A DNA stretch of 64,000 bases from Eubacterium aggregans (GCF_900107815.1 NZ_FNRK01000005.1:1-64000); one strand, 5' to 3'; numbered from the stretch's first letter, positions 18,496 to 27,630 are shown. Numbers and translations: made by a program. Notes: generated by a model not told the origin, from the sequence alone.

Positions 18496-19926
18496 ATGAG
18501 TATTACTTACAATCCGGTAACCCCGGAAATCATCGAAGCCATTCAGGCCGCAGCTCCTGGCCATGTACTGGTTGGGGATGCGATTAACGAAGATTTCTGC
18601 CACGATGAAATGAGCATCTACGGCAAGGCCATGCCGGATGTAGTGGTGGAAGCCACAACAACCGAAGAAGTCGCTGCTGTAATGACCATTTGTAATGAAA
18701 ATAAGATTCCCGTTACCCCCAGTGGTGCCCGTACAGCATTAACCGGCGGCCCGGTGAGTCTGTTGGGTGGGGTCATGATTTCCACCACTAAAATGAACAA
18801 GATTTTAGGCTATGATCAGGAAAACTTTGTGGTTCGCATCCAGCCGGGTGTGCTCCTCAATGATTTAGCCGAGGACTGTATCAAACAAGGGCTGATGTAT
18901 CCCCCAGATCCTGGCGAAAAATTTGCCACTGTCGGCGGCAATGTCTCCACCAATGCCGGTGGAATGCGGGCTGTCAAATACGGTACCACAAGAGATTATG
19001 TCCGGGCGATGACGGTAGTCCTGCCCACGGGTGAGGTGGTCACCGAAGGCGCCACCGTCTCTAAAACCAGCTCTGGCTTTAGCCTATTGAACCTGATGAT
19101 CGGTTCTGAAGGGACCCTGGGCATTATCACTGAGCTGACCTTGAAGGTCATCCCCCAGCCCAAGTCCACCATCAGCATGATTATCCCCTACGAAACCCTG
19201 GAAGAGGCCATTGCCACGGTTCCGAAATTCTTCTTAAACCACCTTTCCCCCCAGGCATTGGAATTTATGGAACGGGATGTGGTGGATGACACCGAAAAAT
19301 TCCTGGGCAAACAGGTTTATCCTAAGCAGATGGAAGGGATGGAAATCGGGGCTTATGTCCTAGCTACCTTCGATGGCAGCGACGAGGATGAACTCATGGA
19401 TATTGTGGAAGCGGCCTCTGAAATCGTACTGGAATCCGGCGCCATCGATGTGCTGGTGGCCGATACACCCCAGCTCATGCGGGATGCTTGGGCGGTTCGC
19501 AGTGCTTTGCTCGAAGCCATTGAAGCCAACACCACCCTTCTGGATGAATGTGACGTAGTGGTCCCGGTCAATAAGATTCCGGAATTCTTAACCTATGCCA
19601 AGTCCTTACAGGATGAACATGGTTTTACCATTAAGAGCTTTGGCCACGCCGGTGACGGCAACCTCCACGTTTACACCTGCAGCAATGATATGGAGGAAGG
19701 GAAGTTCAAGGAAGAAGCGGCTAAGTTTATGAAGCAGGTCTATGCCAAGGCCACTGAAATGGGCGGCTTGATTTCCGGAGAACACGGCATTGGCTCGGGC
19801 AAGATGGAATACTTATCCGATTTTGTGGGGCCGGTGAATATGCGGCTGATGCGTGGGATCAAGGAAGTGTTCGATCCCAATATGATCTTAAACCCCGGCA
19901 AAGTATGCTACGCCATTGAAGCGTAG
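18496..19926 (+). CDS. FAD-linked 2-hydroxyacid (lactate-type) dehydrogenase
   Basis: A 476-residue GlcD-family flavoprotein, a clear paralogue of LctD: it shares the CHDEM start region, the [28 protein letters not shown] block, and the C-terminal [14 protein letters not shown] and GEHGIGSGK motifs. The start at 18496 follows GAGGAGGAAC; the longer frame would begin inside the operator. It leads an operon with an acyl-CoA dehydrogenase and a second EtfBA pair. It may oxidise lactate or another 2-hydroxyacid, giving electrons to the EtfBA encoded downstream. The substrate is inferred only from the shared operator and the family. Confidence 0.85.
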   Translation: MSITYNPVTPEIIEAIQAAAPGHVLVGDAINEDFCHDEMSIYGKAMPDVVVEATTTEEVAAVMTICNENKIPVTPSGARTALTGGPVSLLGGVMISTTKMNKILGYDQENFVVRIQPGVLLNDLAEDCIKQGLMYPPDPGEKFATVGGNVSTNAGGMRAVKYGTTRDYVRAMTVVLPTGEVVTEGATVSKTSSGFSLLNLMIGSEGTLGIITELTLKVIPQPKSTISMIIPYETLEEAIATVPKFFLNHLSPQALEFMERDVVDDTEKFLGKQVYPKQMEGMEIGAYVLATFDGSDEDELMDIVEAASEIVLESGAIDVLVADTPQLMRDAWAVRSALLEAIEANTTLLDECDVVVPVNKIPEFLTYAKSLQDEHGFTIKSFGHAGDGNLHVYTCSNDMEEGKFKEEAAKFMKQVYAKATEMGGLISGEHGIGSGKMEYLSDFVGPVNMRLMRGIKEVFDPNMILNPGKVCYAIEA

Positions 19927-19964
19927 TTCAATGAAAACTTTTTTCTATAGGAGGAATATTAAAC

Positions 19965-21101
19965 ATGGCATATCTCATCTCGGATGAAGCAAAGGATTTA
20001 TTACAGGACGTTAAAGAATTCTGTGAAAATGAAGTCAAGGAACAATGTAAGGAATACGATCGTACTGGGGAATGGCCCAAAGAAATTTATGACAAGGCCA
20101 TTGAAATGCAGCTTCATAGCTTAGAAATCCCCGAAGAATACGGCGGACCAGGGCTGTCCCGGGTAGACATTGCCGCATTGATGGAAGAAATGGCCAAGGC
20201 AGATGCAGGCTTTGCTACCACCATTTCTGCCAGTGGCCTGGGGACCAAGCCAGTGCTGATTGCCGGGACGGAAGAACAGAAGAAAAAGGTTTGTCAGATC
20301 ATCGTAGATGGTGGATTTGGGGCCTTTGCCCTGACCGAACCTGGGGCTGGCTCTGATCCTGCTGCCGGCACTACCACTGCCGTTAAGGACGGCGACGAAT
20401 ATGTCTTAAATGGTCGAAAATGCTTCATCACCAATGGGGGGATTGCCGATTTCTATTGTGTCACGGCCCTCACCGATAAGAGTATTGGTGTGAAGGGAAT
20501 GTCCATGTTCCTCATCGAAAAGGGAACCCCTGGTCTGTCCACTGGGAACGAAGAAGATAAAATGGGGATTCGGACCTCCAACACCTGCGACGTGGTGATG
20601 GAAGACTGCCGCATCCCAGCTGCCAACCTCATTGGAGCAGAAGGCAAGGGCTTTGGCATCGCCATGAAAACCCTGGACCAGGCCCGGACCTGGATGGGCT
20701 GTGTCTCCACAGGCATTGCCCAGCGTGCCATGGAAGAAGCCATGGAATACTGTAAAGGCCGGGTTCAGTTTGGCAAGCCGGTGATTAAATTCCAGGCCAT
20801 GCAGTTCAAAATTGCCGATATGGCCATGAAGATTGAAGTTTCCCGCCAAATGGTGGCCCACTCCCTGACCCTGATGGATATGGGGCTCCCCTTTGCCAAG
20901 GAATCTGCCATTGCCAAATGCTACGCCTCTGACCGTGCCATGGAAGTAACTACCGAAGCGGTTCAGATGTTTGGCGGCTATGGCTACAGCCGGGAATACC
21001 CTGTTGAAAAACTCATGCGGGATGCCAAAATCTTCCAGATTTTCGAAGGCTCCAACGAAATCCTGCACATCGTCACCGCCAATAACACCATTCCCCGCTA
21101 G
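19965..21101 (+). CDS. Short-chain acyl-CoA dehydrogenase (butyryl-CoA dehydrogenase type)
   Basis: A 378-residue acyl-CoA dehydrogenase. It has FALTEPGAGSDPA (FAD contact) around residue 125, RVQFGKPVIKFQAMQ around 265, MFGGYGYSREYPVEKLMRDAK near 335, and the catalytic base region IFEGSNEI with E361. Length and motifs fit butyryl-CoA dehydrogenases, which with an Etf reduce crotonyl-CoA and can bifurcate electrons to ferredoxin. No thiolase, crotonase or 3-hydroxybutyryl-CoA dehydrogenase gene is nearby, so this is a lactate-linked copy separate from any central butyrate operon. AGGAGG precedes the ATG. The exact chain length is inferred. Confidence 0.87.
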   Translation: MAYLISDEAKDLLQDVKEFCENEVKEQCKEYDRTGEWPKEIYDKAIEMQLHSLEIPEEYGGPGLSRVDIAALMEEMAKADAGFATTISASGLGTKPVLIAGTEEQKKKVCQIIVDGGFGAFALTEPGAGSDPAAGTTTAVKDGDEYVLNGRKCFITNGGIADFYCVTALTDKSIGVKGMSMFLIEKGTPGLSTGNEEDKMGIRTSNTCDVVMEDCRIPAANLIGAEGKGFGIAMKTLDQARTWMGCVSTGIAQRAMEEAMEYCKGRVQFGKPVIKFQAMQFKIADMAMKIEVSRQMVAHSLTLMDMGLPFAKESAIAKCYASDRAMEVTTEAVQMFGGYGYSREYPVEKLMRDAKIFQIFEGSNEILHIVTANNTIPR

Positions 21102-21115
21102 ATCAGGAGGACATC

Positions 21116-21919
21116 ATGAATATACTCGTATGCATCAAGCAGGTGCCTGATGACTCCATTGAAGTCCATCTGGGTGCCGATGGCACTCCGGCTATCGCAG
21201 ACATCACCAAGGTGGTCAACGCCTTCGACACCTATGCTTTAGAAATGGCCACCCGCTTAAAGGAAAATCTGGGAGATGATTCCCAGATTACCGTTCTGTG
21301 CGTCGGTCCCGATGAAGCGAAAAACTCCTTAAAAAATTGCCTGGCCGTCGGTGGCGACTTCGCCACCTTGGCCTGTGATGCCGCCTTTGACGGCAGCGAC
21401 TCCCTGGGTGTCGCCACTATTTTAAAGGATGCTATCGCCAAGCTGGAAGCCGAAAAAGGCGCCTTCGACCTGATCTTTACCGGTAAGGAAGCCACCGATG
21501 CGGCCCTTGGCCAAACCGGGATTATCCTGGCAGATCTCCTGGGGGATGGGGTGATTACGAACGTCATCGATATCCAGGCAGCGGATGGTAAAGCCACCGC
21601 CAAACAGGAAACCGAAGAAGGCTACCGCACAGTAGTCAGCGCCACCCCCTGTGTACTCACCGTATCAAAGCCCGAGTACGAACCCCGCTACCCCACCATT
21701 AAAAACAAGATGGCTGCCCGGAAAAAGCCCATCGATACCCTAGCCGCCGATCTCCTGGCAGAAGGCACCGATGTCGGCGCCGATGGGTCGAAGGTGATCA
21801 CTCTGAAGGTTTACGAGCCGCCTAAAAAGGAAGCCGGTGTCACAATACAGGAAGAAACCGACGAGGATTCTGCCCTGAAGGCCATCGCCATGATGGTCGA
21901 AGCAAAGGTACTGGGTTAG
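21116..21919 (+). CDS. etfB: Electron transfer flavoprotein beta subunit (second copy)
   Basis: A 267-residue EtfB, beginning [14 protein letters not shown], with the nucleotide-binding stretch FTGKEATDAALGQTGIILADLL (about 118-139). This ATDAALGQTG form differs from the DGDTAQVGP form of LctB, so the two Etfs are not interchangeable duplicates. The gene starts 14 bases after the acyl-CoA dehydrogenase with AGGAGG. It should serve the acyl-CoA dehydrogenase and probably the hydroxyacid dehydrogenase of the same operon. Confidence 0.9.
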   Translation: MNILVCIKQVPDDSIEVHLGADGTPAIADITKVVNAFDTYALEMATRLKENLGDDSQITVLCVGPDEAKNSLKNCLAVGGDFATLACDAAFDGSDSLGVATILKDAIAKLEAEKGAFDLIFTGKEATDAALGQTGIILADLLGDGVITNVIDIQAADGKATAKQETEEGYRTVVSATPCVLTVSKPEYEPRYPTIKNKMAARKKPIDTLAADLLAEGTDVGADGSKVITLKVYEPPKKEAGVTIQEETDEDSALKAIAMMVEAKVLG

Positions 21920-21928
21920 GAGGCCATT

Positions 21929-22927
21929 ATGAATAAAACAGAAACCAAAAACATCTTAGTCTATGTCGAACTGGCTGATGGTGCTCCCGTTAAAGTTAGC
22001 GCCGAAGCCCTGGCCGCTGGAAGAACCTTAGCCACAGCCAAGGGAGAAGCCGTTATCGCCGTTCTTCTGGGCGAAGGGATTGGCGAGGCGGCAGCGGCTG
22101 CCGCCACCCTGGGTGCGGATACCGTCATTGCAGTGGACGATCCCGCCTTCGCCGCATTCAATCTGGATGCCACTGCGGATGCCTTAGGACAGATTATCGA
22201 AGCCCAAAAGCCAGACGCTGTCTTTATTGGGGGAACCCAGGATGGCAAAGATTTAGCCCCGAAGCTGGCAGCCCGGTTTAAAACCGGCTGTGCCTCGGAT
22301 GTGATGGCTGCGGCCCTTGGAGATGACGGCATCATCTTCACCACCCCCCTTTACGGCGGTACGATCCTCTCCGATGTATCCATCCCAGAGGCCCGTCCCC
22401 AAATCGCCACCATCCGCTCCGGTGCCTTTAAGAAGGTGGAGGAACCCACAGCAGGGACCGTCCTTTCTGAAAGCATTACCGTAGCCGATGACGCCATTCG
22501 TACCCAGATTACCGAGTCGGTCAAGGAAATCGCCGAAGCCGTTAATCTGGAGGAGGCTGAGGTTATTGTGGCTGGCGGCCGGGGTATGGGCAGTGCCGAA
22601 AACTTCCAGATGGTAAAGGACCTGGCCGAGCTCCTCGGCGGTGTCGTGGGGGCAACTCGCCCTGCCATCGAAGACGGCTGGATTCCCAGAAACCATCAGG
22701 TCGGCCAATCCGGAAAAATCGTCGCCCCTAAACTGTATATCGCCTGCGGCATTTCAGGCGCTACCCAGCATTTAAGCGGCATCACCGGTTCCGACTATAT
22801 CGTGGCCATTAATAAGGATGAGGATGCTCCGATCTTTGAAGTTGCCAACGTCGGCATCGTCGGCAACGCGCTAAAGGTCCTGCCGGCTTTCATTGAAGAG
22901 GTGAAAAAGATTCAGGCTGGTGCCTGA
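21929..22927 (+). CDS. etfA: Electron transfer flavoprotein alpha subunit (second copy)
   Basis: A 332-residue EtfA of normal length, with the C-terminal FAD domain ([47 protein letters not shown]). It lacks the N-terminal Fe-S extension seen in LctC, so any ferredoxin interaction would have to work without a bound cluster, as in Clostridium Etf-Bcd complexes. It begins 9 bases after etfB and is the last gene before a terminator. Confidence 0.9.
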   Translation: MNKTETKNILVYVELADGAPVKVSAEALAAGRTLATAKGEAVIAVLLGEGIGEAAAAAATLGADTVIAVDDPAFAAFNLDATADALGQIIEAQKPDAVFIGGTQDGKDLAPKLAARFKTGCASDVMAAALGDDGIIFTTPLYGGTILSDVSIPEARPQIATIRSGAFKKVEEPTAGTVLSESITVADDAIRTQITESVKEIAEAVNLEEAEVIVAGGRGMGSAENFQMVKDLAELLGGVVGATRPAIEDGWIPRNHQVGQSGKIVAPKLYIACGISGATQHLSGITGSDYIVAINKDEDAPIFEVANVGIVGNALKVLPAFIEEVKKIQAGA

Positions 22928-23022
22928 CCACCTTTAGTGAGGGCCGGAATCACACTCCCATCCCCTTTAGTTTCTTGGTTTTGCATCCATACTGTTCCTC
23001 AAACAAAAGGCGAAACCACAGC

Positions 23023-23051
23023 AGAACCCCCAGGACGATCTTGGGGGTTCT
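23023..23051 (+). terminator. Terminator of the second Etf operon
   Basis: The 10-bp perfect stem AGAACCCCCA/TGGGGGTTCT with a nine-base loop, followed by TTTCT, lies about 100 bases after etfA. The rest of the 250-base gap before rubrerythrin shows no gene. Confidence 0.8.
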
Positions 23052-23178
23052 TTCTGTAAGGATACTGAATTTTTTCTTTCCATATTGAAATGATTCCAAC
23101 TTGCCATTGACATTTCAGGGTATTAGGGGGAAAATATTAATGTCAAACAGTAATTTTTAAAGAAAGAGGAGAACAAAC

Positions 23179-23838
23179 ATGAGTTATCGTTGTACTATTT
23201 GTGGTTATGTATATGAAGGAGACAACCTGCCGGGAAATTTTGTTTGCCCAAAATGCAAACAGCCCGCAGATAAATTTGAAAAGATTGAAGCACCCGCAAC
23301 TGAAAATAAATACGCCGGGACCAAGACCGAACAGAACCTCATGGCTGCTTTCGCCGGAGAATCCCAGGCCAGAAATAAATATACTTATTTCTCAGAAGTT
23401 GCCGCCCAGGAAGGCTACGAACAAATTGCCCAGCTTTTCTTAAAGACTGCGGGGAACGAACGGGAGCATGCCAAGCTGTGGTTTACCGCTTTAGGTGAGC
23501 TGGGGAATACAGCTGCTAACCTGCTCCACGCCGCTGAGGGTGAAAACTACGAGTGGACGGATATGTACGATGGCTTTGCCAAGGATGCTGAAGAAGAGGG
23601 CTTTCCTGAACTGGCCAAACAGTTCCGGGAAGTAGCCGCCATTGAAAAGCACCACGAAGAACGCTACCGCAAGCTGCTGAATAATGTGGAAATGAAGGCT
23701 GTTTTTGAAAAAGCTGACGAAACCATGTGGGAATGCATTAACTGTGGCCACCTGGTCATGGGTAAGAAGGCCCCTGGGGTTTGCCCGGTATGCTTTAAAG
23801 CCCAGAGCTATTTTGAAGTGCATACGGAAAATTATTAA
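23179..23838 (+). CDS. Rubrerythrin with rubredoxin domains at both ends
   Basis: A 219-residue peroxide-scavenging protein in three parts. An N-terminal rubredoxin-like site has C5-x2-C8 and C23-x2-C26. A ferritin-like di-iron domain follows, with ligand-bearing segments [21 protein letters not shown] (about 60-80), NEREHAK (93-99) and EKHHEERY (156-163). A C-terminal rubredoxin has C186-x2-C189 and C202-x2-C205. Ordinary rubrerythrins carry only the C-terminal rubredoxin and reverse rubrerythrins only the N-terminal one. The extra iron site may allow direct electron entry from a reductase. It is monocistronic, with AAAGAGGAG before the ATG and a strong terminator. Confidence 0.9.
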   Translation: MSYRCTICGYVYEGDNLPGNFVCPKCKQPADKFEKIEAPATENKYAGTKTEQNLMAAFAGESQARNKYTYFSEVAAQEGYEQIAQLFLKTAGNEREHAKLWFTALGELGNTAANLLHAAEGENYEWTDMYDGFAKDAEEEGFPELAKQFREVAAIEKHHEERYRKLLNNVEMKAVFEKADETMWECINCGHLVMGKKAPGVCPVCFKAQSYFEVHTENY

Positions 23839-23852
23839 AATCAATTCAACAC

Positions 23853-23888
23853 AAACGACCATCCCCTCTCTTGACAGGATGGTCGTTT
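23853..23888. terminator. Terminator between rubrerythrin and the BASS carrier
   Basis: A 12-bp perfect stem, AAACGACCATCC/GGATGGTCGTTT, lies between convergent genes and can serve both directions. Confidence 0.8.
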
Positions 23889-23895
23889 AACTTTC

Positions 23896-24864
23896 TCAAT
23901 GCGATGAGGAAATCCCCCTTGAAAACCAAGGCATTCTCACTATCATCATGCCCGCCCCCGCAGCGATCACCTGTTGGAACAAGGTCCCAATCATTACCGG
24001 GAAAAGGACCTCAGACGGAAAATATTGGGCCGCGATGACAGCCCCCGCTGAGATGTTGCGCATTCCCCCATTGTACATCACCGAGATGGTATCCGGTCCA
24101 TCTAAATGGAGCACCCGAGACATTCCCAGAGCCGCAATATATCCAAATATCGCCAATCCCAGGATACATCCTGCCACTGCGATCAGCGTCGGGGTCAGAC
24201 TTGTCATATAGGGAGCGATACGTGTTGAATTGATTGTTACAACCCCAATAAGGGCCAGCTTACTAAAGGGTGCTAATCGAGGCTTCCAGCTCTGACTGAC
24301 CCGGCCCATCGTCCATTGGTTGAGGGCCATGGCCGCCAAGGCTGGCAGTGCAATCATGAAAACCAATTGCTGCATCATCCCCCAGGGTGCCATTTCTACC
24401 ACACTGCCCAACAGCCCATGGAGCATCAGAGGCACCATAAAAGGCGCCAACAGAGTATCGATAACGATGATGGAAATGGTCAGGGCTGAGTGGCCCCCGT
24501 AGATATTCACCCAGGCCAGGCTCACGATTCCCGTAGGCACCAGAAATTCCAGTACGATTCCAGTGACAAGGTCCATATCCTGTCCGAAAAGGGCCCTCCC
24601 CACGCCAAAAGCGATTAACGGCATCACTACATGAAGAAGGATCAATACGGTAACCAAGGGAATCGGGTGTTTGGCGATGCGCCCCATGTCTTTAAAATTA
24701 GACCCCAGGCTCCCTGTAAAGGTCATAAAAGCGAAAAGCCCTGTTACTAAGAAGGAAAAGTGACTTAGCCAATCTGCATACAGTATCCCCATAATCAGGC
24801 AGGCAGGTGTAACCAAGGCCATCCACTTTTCGATGAATCCATTAAATTGAGTCAAAAAATCCAT
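23896..24864 (-). CDS. Bile acid:sodium symporter family carrier
   Basis: A 322-residue membrane protein of the BASS superfamily (bile acid, pantothenate, 2-keto acid and arsenite relatives) with about nine or ten hydrophobic segments. Family features include the FLVPTGIVSLAWVNIYGGHSALT region around residue 120 and NGGMRNISAGAVIAAQYFP near residue 270. The start at 24864 (MDFLTQF) follows AAGGGG; an upstream ATG adds 11 charged residues. It is divergent from a Rieske protein gene with 132 bases between, which hints that both act on one compound. The substrate cannot be read from sequence. Confidence 0.8.
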   Translation of the reverse strand: MDFLTQFNGFIEKWMALVTPACLIMGILYADWLSHFSFLVTGLFAFMTFTGSLGSNFKDMGRIAKHPIPLVTVLILLHVVMPLIAFGVGRALFGQDMDLVTGIVLEFLVPTGIVSLAWVNIYGGHSALTISIIVIDTLLAPFMVPLMLHGLLGSVVEMAPWGMMQQLVFMIALPALAAMALNQWTMGRVSQSWKPRLAPFSKLALIGVVTINSTRIAPYMTSLTPTLIAVAGCILGLAIFGYIAALGMSRVLHLDGPDTISVMYNGGMRNISAGAVIAAQYFPSEVLFPVMIGTLFQQVIAAGAGMMIVRMPWFSRGISSSH

Positions 24865-24996
24865 TTTATGCCCCTTTTCTTTTTCCATGTTTTTCATTAT
24901 TGCATTTATCCTTCGGTCTTACCTTAAGAAAATCCGAATATAATAATGTCACATCGATGGTTGTTGGCACCAGCTTCCATCTGAAGGAGGTTTTCC

Positions 24997-25977
24997 ATGA
25001 TTAAAAATAAATGGTATGCAATCCTGTCCTCCCGAGAGGTTAAAAAGGGGAAATTAACGGGCGTCAAACGCCTGGGTGAGCAACTCGTTTTTTTCCGAAA
25101 TACCCAGGGTGACATTCAGTGTATTGCCGACAAGTGTTGCCACCGTGGGGCCTCCATCGCCGCCGGCTGGCACTGTGGTGACACGGTTGCCTGCCCCTTC
25201 CACGGCATCGAATACGATGGGATGGGTCGGGTAACTAAAATTCCCGCCAATGGTAAAAACACCCCGGTCCCGGATTACTACCAGGTCTCGGCTTATCCTG
25301 TCCAGGAGGCCCATGACCTCATTTGGCTGTGGTATGGTGATGATGAACCCACTACCTTTGAACTCCCTTTCTTTAACGAGCTTGAGGGGATGACCTTTTC
25401 CGAAATCCGGGACCCCTGGGATACCCATTATTCCCGATGCATCGAAAACCAGCTGGACGCCGTGCACGTGCCCTTTGTCCATCATAATACCATTGGCCGG
25501 GGGAATAAAACCCTGGTGGATGGCCCGAAGGTCATCTACGACGACGATACCCTGACCTTTTATGTCCATAACGAGGTAGACGATGGCCGGACCATCCCCC
25601 TGCGCCCCGATGCTGAGGTGGATTATAAAAAATGGTTCTCCCTGCAATTTCGATATCCCAACATCTGGCAAAACCGAATTTCTCCCCTGATGCGGGTCTT
25701 TGCGGCCTTTGCCCCCATCGACGAGGAACACACCATGGTCTATGTGCGCTATTACCAGCGGCTAATCCGGGCTCCTCTCCTCCACAAAGCCGTGGACCTC
25801 AGCGGAAAGCTCTTTAGCAAAATCGTGCTCAATCAGGACCGCCGGGTGGTGGAAACCCAACGTCCCTTAAAATCAGAGTACGTGATGGATGAGCATCTCA
25901 TTCCCGGAGATTCACCGATTATCGAGTATCGACGGATTCGGGAGGAATTAAAGCAAGGCACCCCCCCGCAAAAATAA
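24997..25977 (+). CDS. Rieske non-haem iron oxygenase-type protein
   Basis: A 326-residue protein with the architecture of a Rieske oxygenase alpha subunit. A Rieske [2Fe-2S] domain has C47-x-H49 and C66-x2-H69, and a C-terminal catalytic domain has N151-x2-D154-x2-H157-x4-H162, the canonical mononuclear iron signature including the bridging aspartate. GGAGG precedes the ATG. Such enzymes normally use oxygen to hydroxylate or demethylate aromatics, sterols or betaines and need a reductase, which is not encoded here. An apparently complete Rieske oxygenase in an otherwise strictly anaerobic gene set is odd. It may work under micro-oxic conditions or do redox chemistry without oxygen. The divergent BASS carrier is the only clue to substrate. 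Confidence 0.85.
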   Translation: MIKNKWYAILSSREVKKGKLTGVKRLGEQLVFFRNTQGDIQCIADKCCHRGASIAAGWHCGDTVACPFHGIEYDGMGRVTKIPANGKNTPVPDYYQVSAYPVQEAHDLIWLWYGDDEPTTFELPFFNELEGMTFSEIRDPWDTHYSRCIENQLDAVHVPFVHHNTIGRGNKTLVDGPKVIYDDDTLTFYVHNEVDDGRTIPLRPDAEVDYKKWFSLQFRYPNIWQNRISPLMRVFAAFAPIDEEHTMVYVRYYQRLIRAPLLHKAVDLSGKLFSKIVLNQDRRVVETQRPLKSEYVMDEHLIPGDSPIIEYRRIREELKQGTPPQK

Positions 25978-26220
25978 GGGAGAAGCAAAAAAGGGACGGC
26001 ATCCCCCATGGAGGGAATCGTAGAACAGCGAGAATGATCATTTGCAATCCTCAGTAAAATGGCGGTATACCCCGTGACGATAGTCGGTTTCTAAATCCAC
26101 CATTTTATAATCTACAGTCCTTTATCTTTACCACATCCGGTATATAGGCGTTTTCAGAGAGGAATAAACACGCCGCGTTCCGGGGCTTTGCCCCTTCACT
26201 TATGCACGGCTGCGCCGTAT
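25978..26220. other. Non-coding gap with small hairpins
   Basis: About 240 bases between the Rieske gene and a long inverted repeat. It contains the short hairpins CCGGGGC-TTT-GCCCC and GCACGGC-TGC-GCCGTATGC at about 26179-26222. No open frame with a ribosome site is visible. A related AGGGC-TAT-GCCCT hairpin occurs near 52393, so these may be dispersed small repeats. Confidence 0.45.
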
Positions 26221-26283
26221 GCTGAAGCAATATAAAAGGGTATTTGAAAGCGAGCTTTCAATACCCTTTTATATTGCTTCAGC
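26221..26283. terminator. Long inverted repeat between the Rieske gene and larA
   Basis: Arms of about 30 bases (GCTGAAGCAATATAAAAGGG outwards to GAAAGC, and its complement) pair perfectly apart from one bulged T, leaving a loop of only two or three bases. It lies 14 bases after the larA stop codon between convergent genes. It probably terminates larA, but it is far longer than the other terminators here and could be a palindromic repeat element. Confidence 0.6.
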
Positions 26284-26296
26284 GCATGGCTGTTAG

Positions 26297-27571
26297 CTAC
26301 CGCGACACGATTACCGCAATCCCATTGGGAATAACCGTGAATTTAGCGTTATCCCCTTTGATTTCCTTGGCCTTGGCCATGGCGGTGGGAAGATCCGGAG
26401 CGTAGATCATCTTCATTTCTTCGATGGTCTGCTGCATTTCCGGGCGACTGACGTAGATGACGGGGTGCTGCATCAGAATCCGGGCCTGAATTTGGTATTC
26501 CCATTGATCGGGCTTGGTCTGATCCTGGGGAACCTGGAGGATTTCTTCCATCAAGGCTGCCGGGCTTTCGCAATCCTTTAAGGCACGGTAAAAGCCTTCT
26601 CCACCGGTCCCATCGGCACATTCTGCACACAGGATGATAACCCCATCCTCCCCGGCGCTGGCTTCGGCGGCGGTCATGCTCTTCACGCATTGGTACATAT
26701 TCTGGTCCAGGGGTGCCCCACCGTTACTGGTGATGACGATGTCCGCCGGAATGGCATCCACCTTGCAGTAGCCCCGGAGGAATTCACACCCTGCCTCATG
26801 GGCGGTGAAGGGGTCTCCGGCAAAGGCAGCCACGACCTTTTTATCCTCATCGATAACGGTATTGACGATATAAGCCAGGTTCGCCTGCTGGGCGGCGGAT
26901 TTCATATCCTTGTGAATGGGGTTTCCCTCTAAAATCCCTGTTCGAGCATGGTCACTGGCAATAAAGGCCCCACAATGGTTGCCCAGCACCGTCACCCGAT
27001 CGGATACACCGGGAAGAACGCTTTTCCGTCCGCCGGAGAAGCCGGCAAAGAAATGGGGTTCGATGAAGCCTTCAGCCACCAGCAGATCGGCTTCGGCGGC
27101 CACCTTGTTGATGATGAGGTCTGCCCCCGAGGGGAGTACCCCGATTTTAACATTGGCATCGGCATTGGCGGAATCGTGGACGATGATTTTTTCTTCTGCC
27201 ACAATCTTTTCACCCAACTTATTCACCAGCTCTTCCTTGACGGTCAGACGATGAAAGCCGGTGGCCACCAGAAGAGTGATATCAATATCCGGGTTTCCTT
27301 CCCGCAGCTCCTTTAGCATAAAGGGGATAATATGCTTGCTGGGCACGGGCCGGGTGTGGTCGCTGATGATGATGGTGGCGTCTTTCTTACCCTGGGCCAT
27401 CTCCTTCAGGGTCTTCCCACCAAAGGGAGCAGCCATGGCGGCAACGACAATATCGTCCTCCGAGCCTTCTGCTTTCAAATCGGTAATATTGGATTCCAGG
27501 ACTCCGGCAATCTGTTCATCGGCTAAGTTAAGACTCAGCCGTGTACTGCCATAGGGAATTGAAAAATGCAT
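26297..27571 (-). CDS. larA: Nickel-pincer lactate racemase
   Basis: A 424-residue LarA that interconverts D- and L-lactate. The residues that hold and use the nickel pincer nucleotide cofactor are all present one position below Lactiplantibacillus numbering: H107, H173, K183 (the covalent lysine, in GGRKSVLPG) and H199; SDHTRPVP at 70-77 is also conserved. GGAGG lies seven bases before the ATG. The cofactor genes larB, larC and larE are not in the window. The operator just upstream of the leader matches those of both lactate dehydrogenase operons, so it should supply the isomer those enzymes prefer. In A. woodii a racemase gene (lctF) is part of the lct locus; here it stands about 16 kb away from lctBCDE. 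Confidence 0.92.
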   Translation of the reverse strand: MHFSIPYGSTRLSLNLADEQIAGVLESNITDLKAEGSEDDIVVAAMAAPFGGKTLKEMAQGKKDATIIISDHTRPVPSKHIIPFMLKELREGNPDIDITLLVATGFHRLTVKEELVNKLGEKIVAEEKIIVHDSANADANVKIGVLPSGADLIINKVAAEADLLVAEGFIEPHFFAGFSGGRKSVLPGVSDRVTVLGNHCGAFIASDHARTGILEGNPIHKDMKSAAQQANLAYIVNTVIDEDKKVVAAFAGDPFTAHEAGCEFLRGYCKVDAIPADIVITSNGGAPLDQNMYQCVKSMTAAEASAGEDGVIILCAECADGTGGEGFYRALKDCESPAALMEEILQVPQDQTKPDQWEYQIQARILMQHPVIYVSRPEMQQTIEEMKMIYAPDLPTAMAKAKEIKGDNAKFTVIPNGIAVIVSR

Positions 27572-27599
27572 ATTCTTCCTCCAAATCGAATTTTATTTT

Positions 27600-27617
27600 T
27601 GGTCAGTGGTCTGACCA
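27600..27617. promoter_or_regulatory. LctA-type operator of larA
   Basis: TGGTCAGTGGTCTGACCA, the exact reverse complement of the core of the lctBCDE operator. It lies about seven bases downstream of the predicted larA transcription start and 28 bases ahead of the start codon. Confidence 0.75.
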
Positions 27618-27630
27618 GTTAATTGATTTC

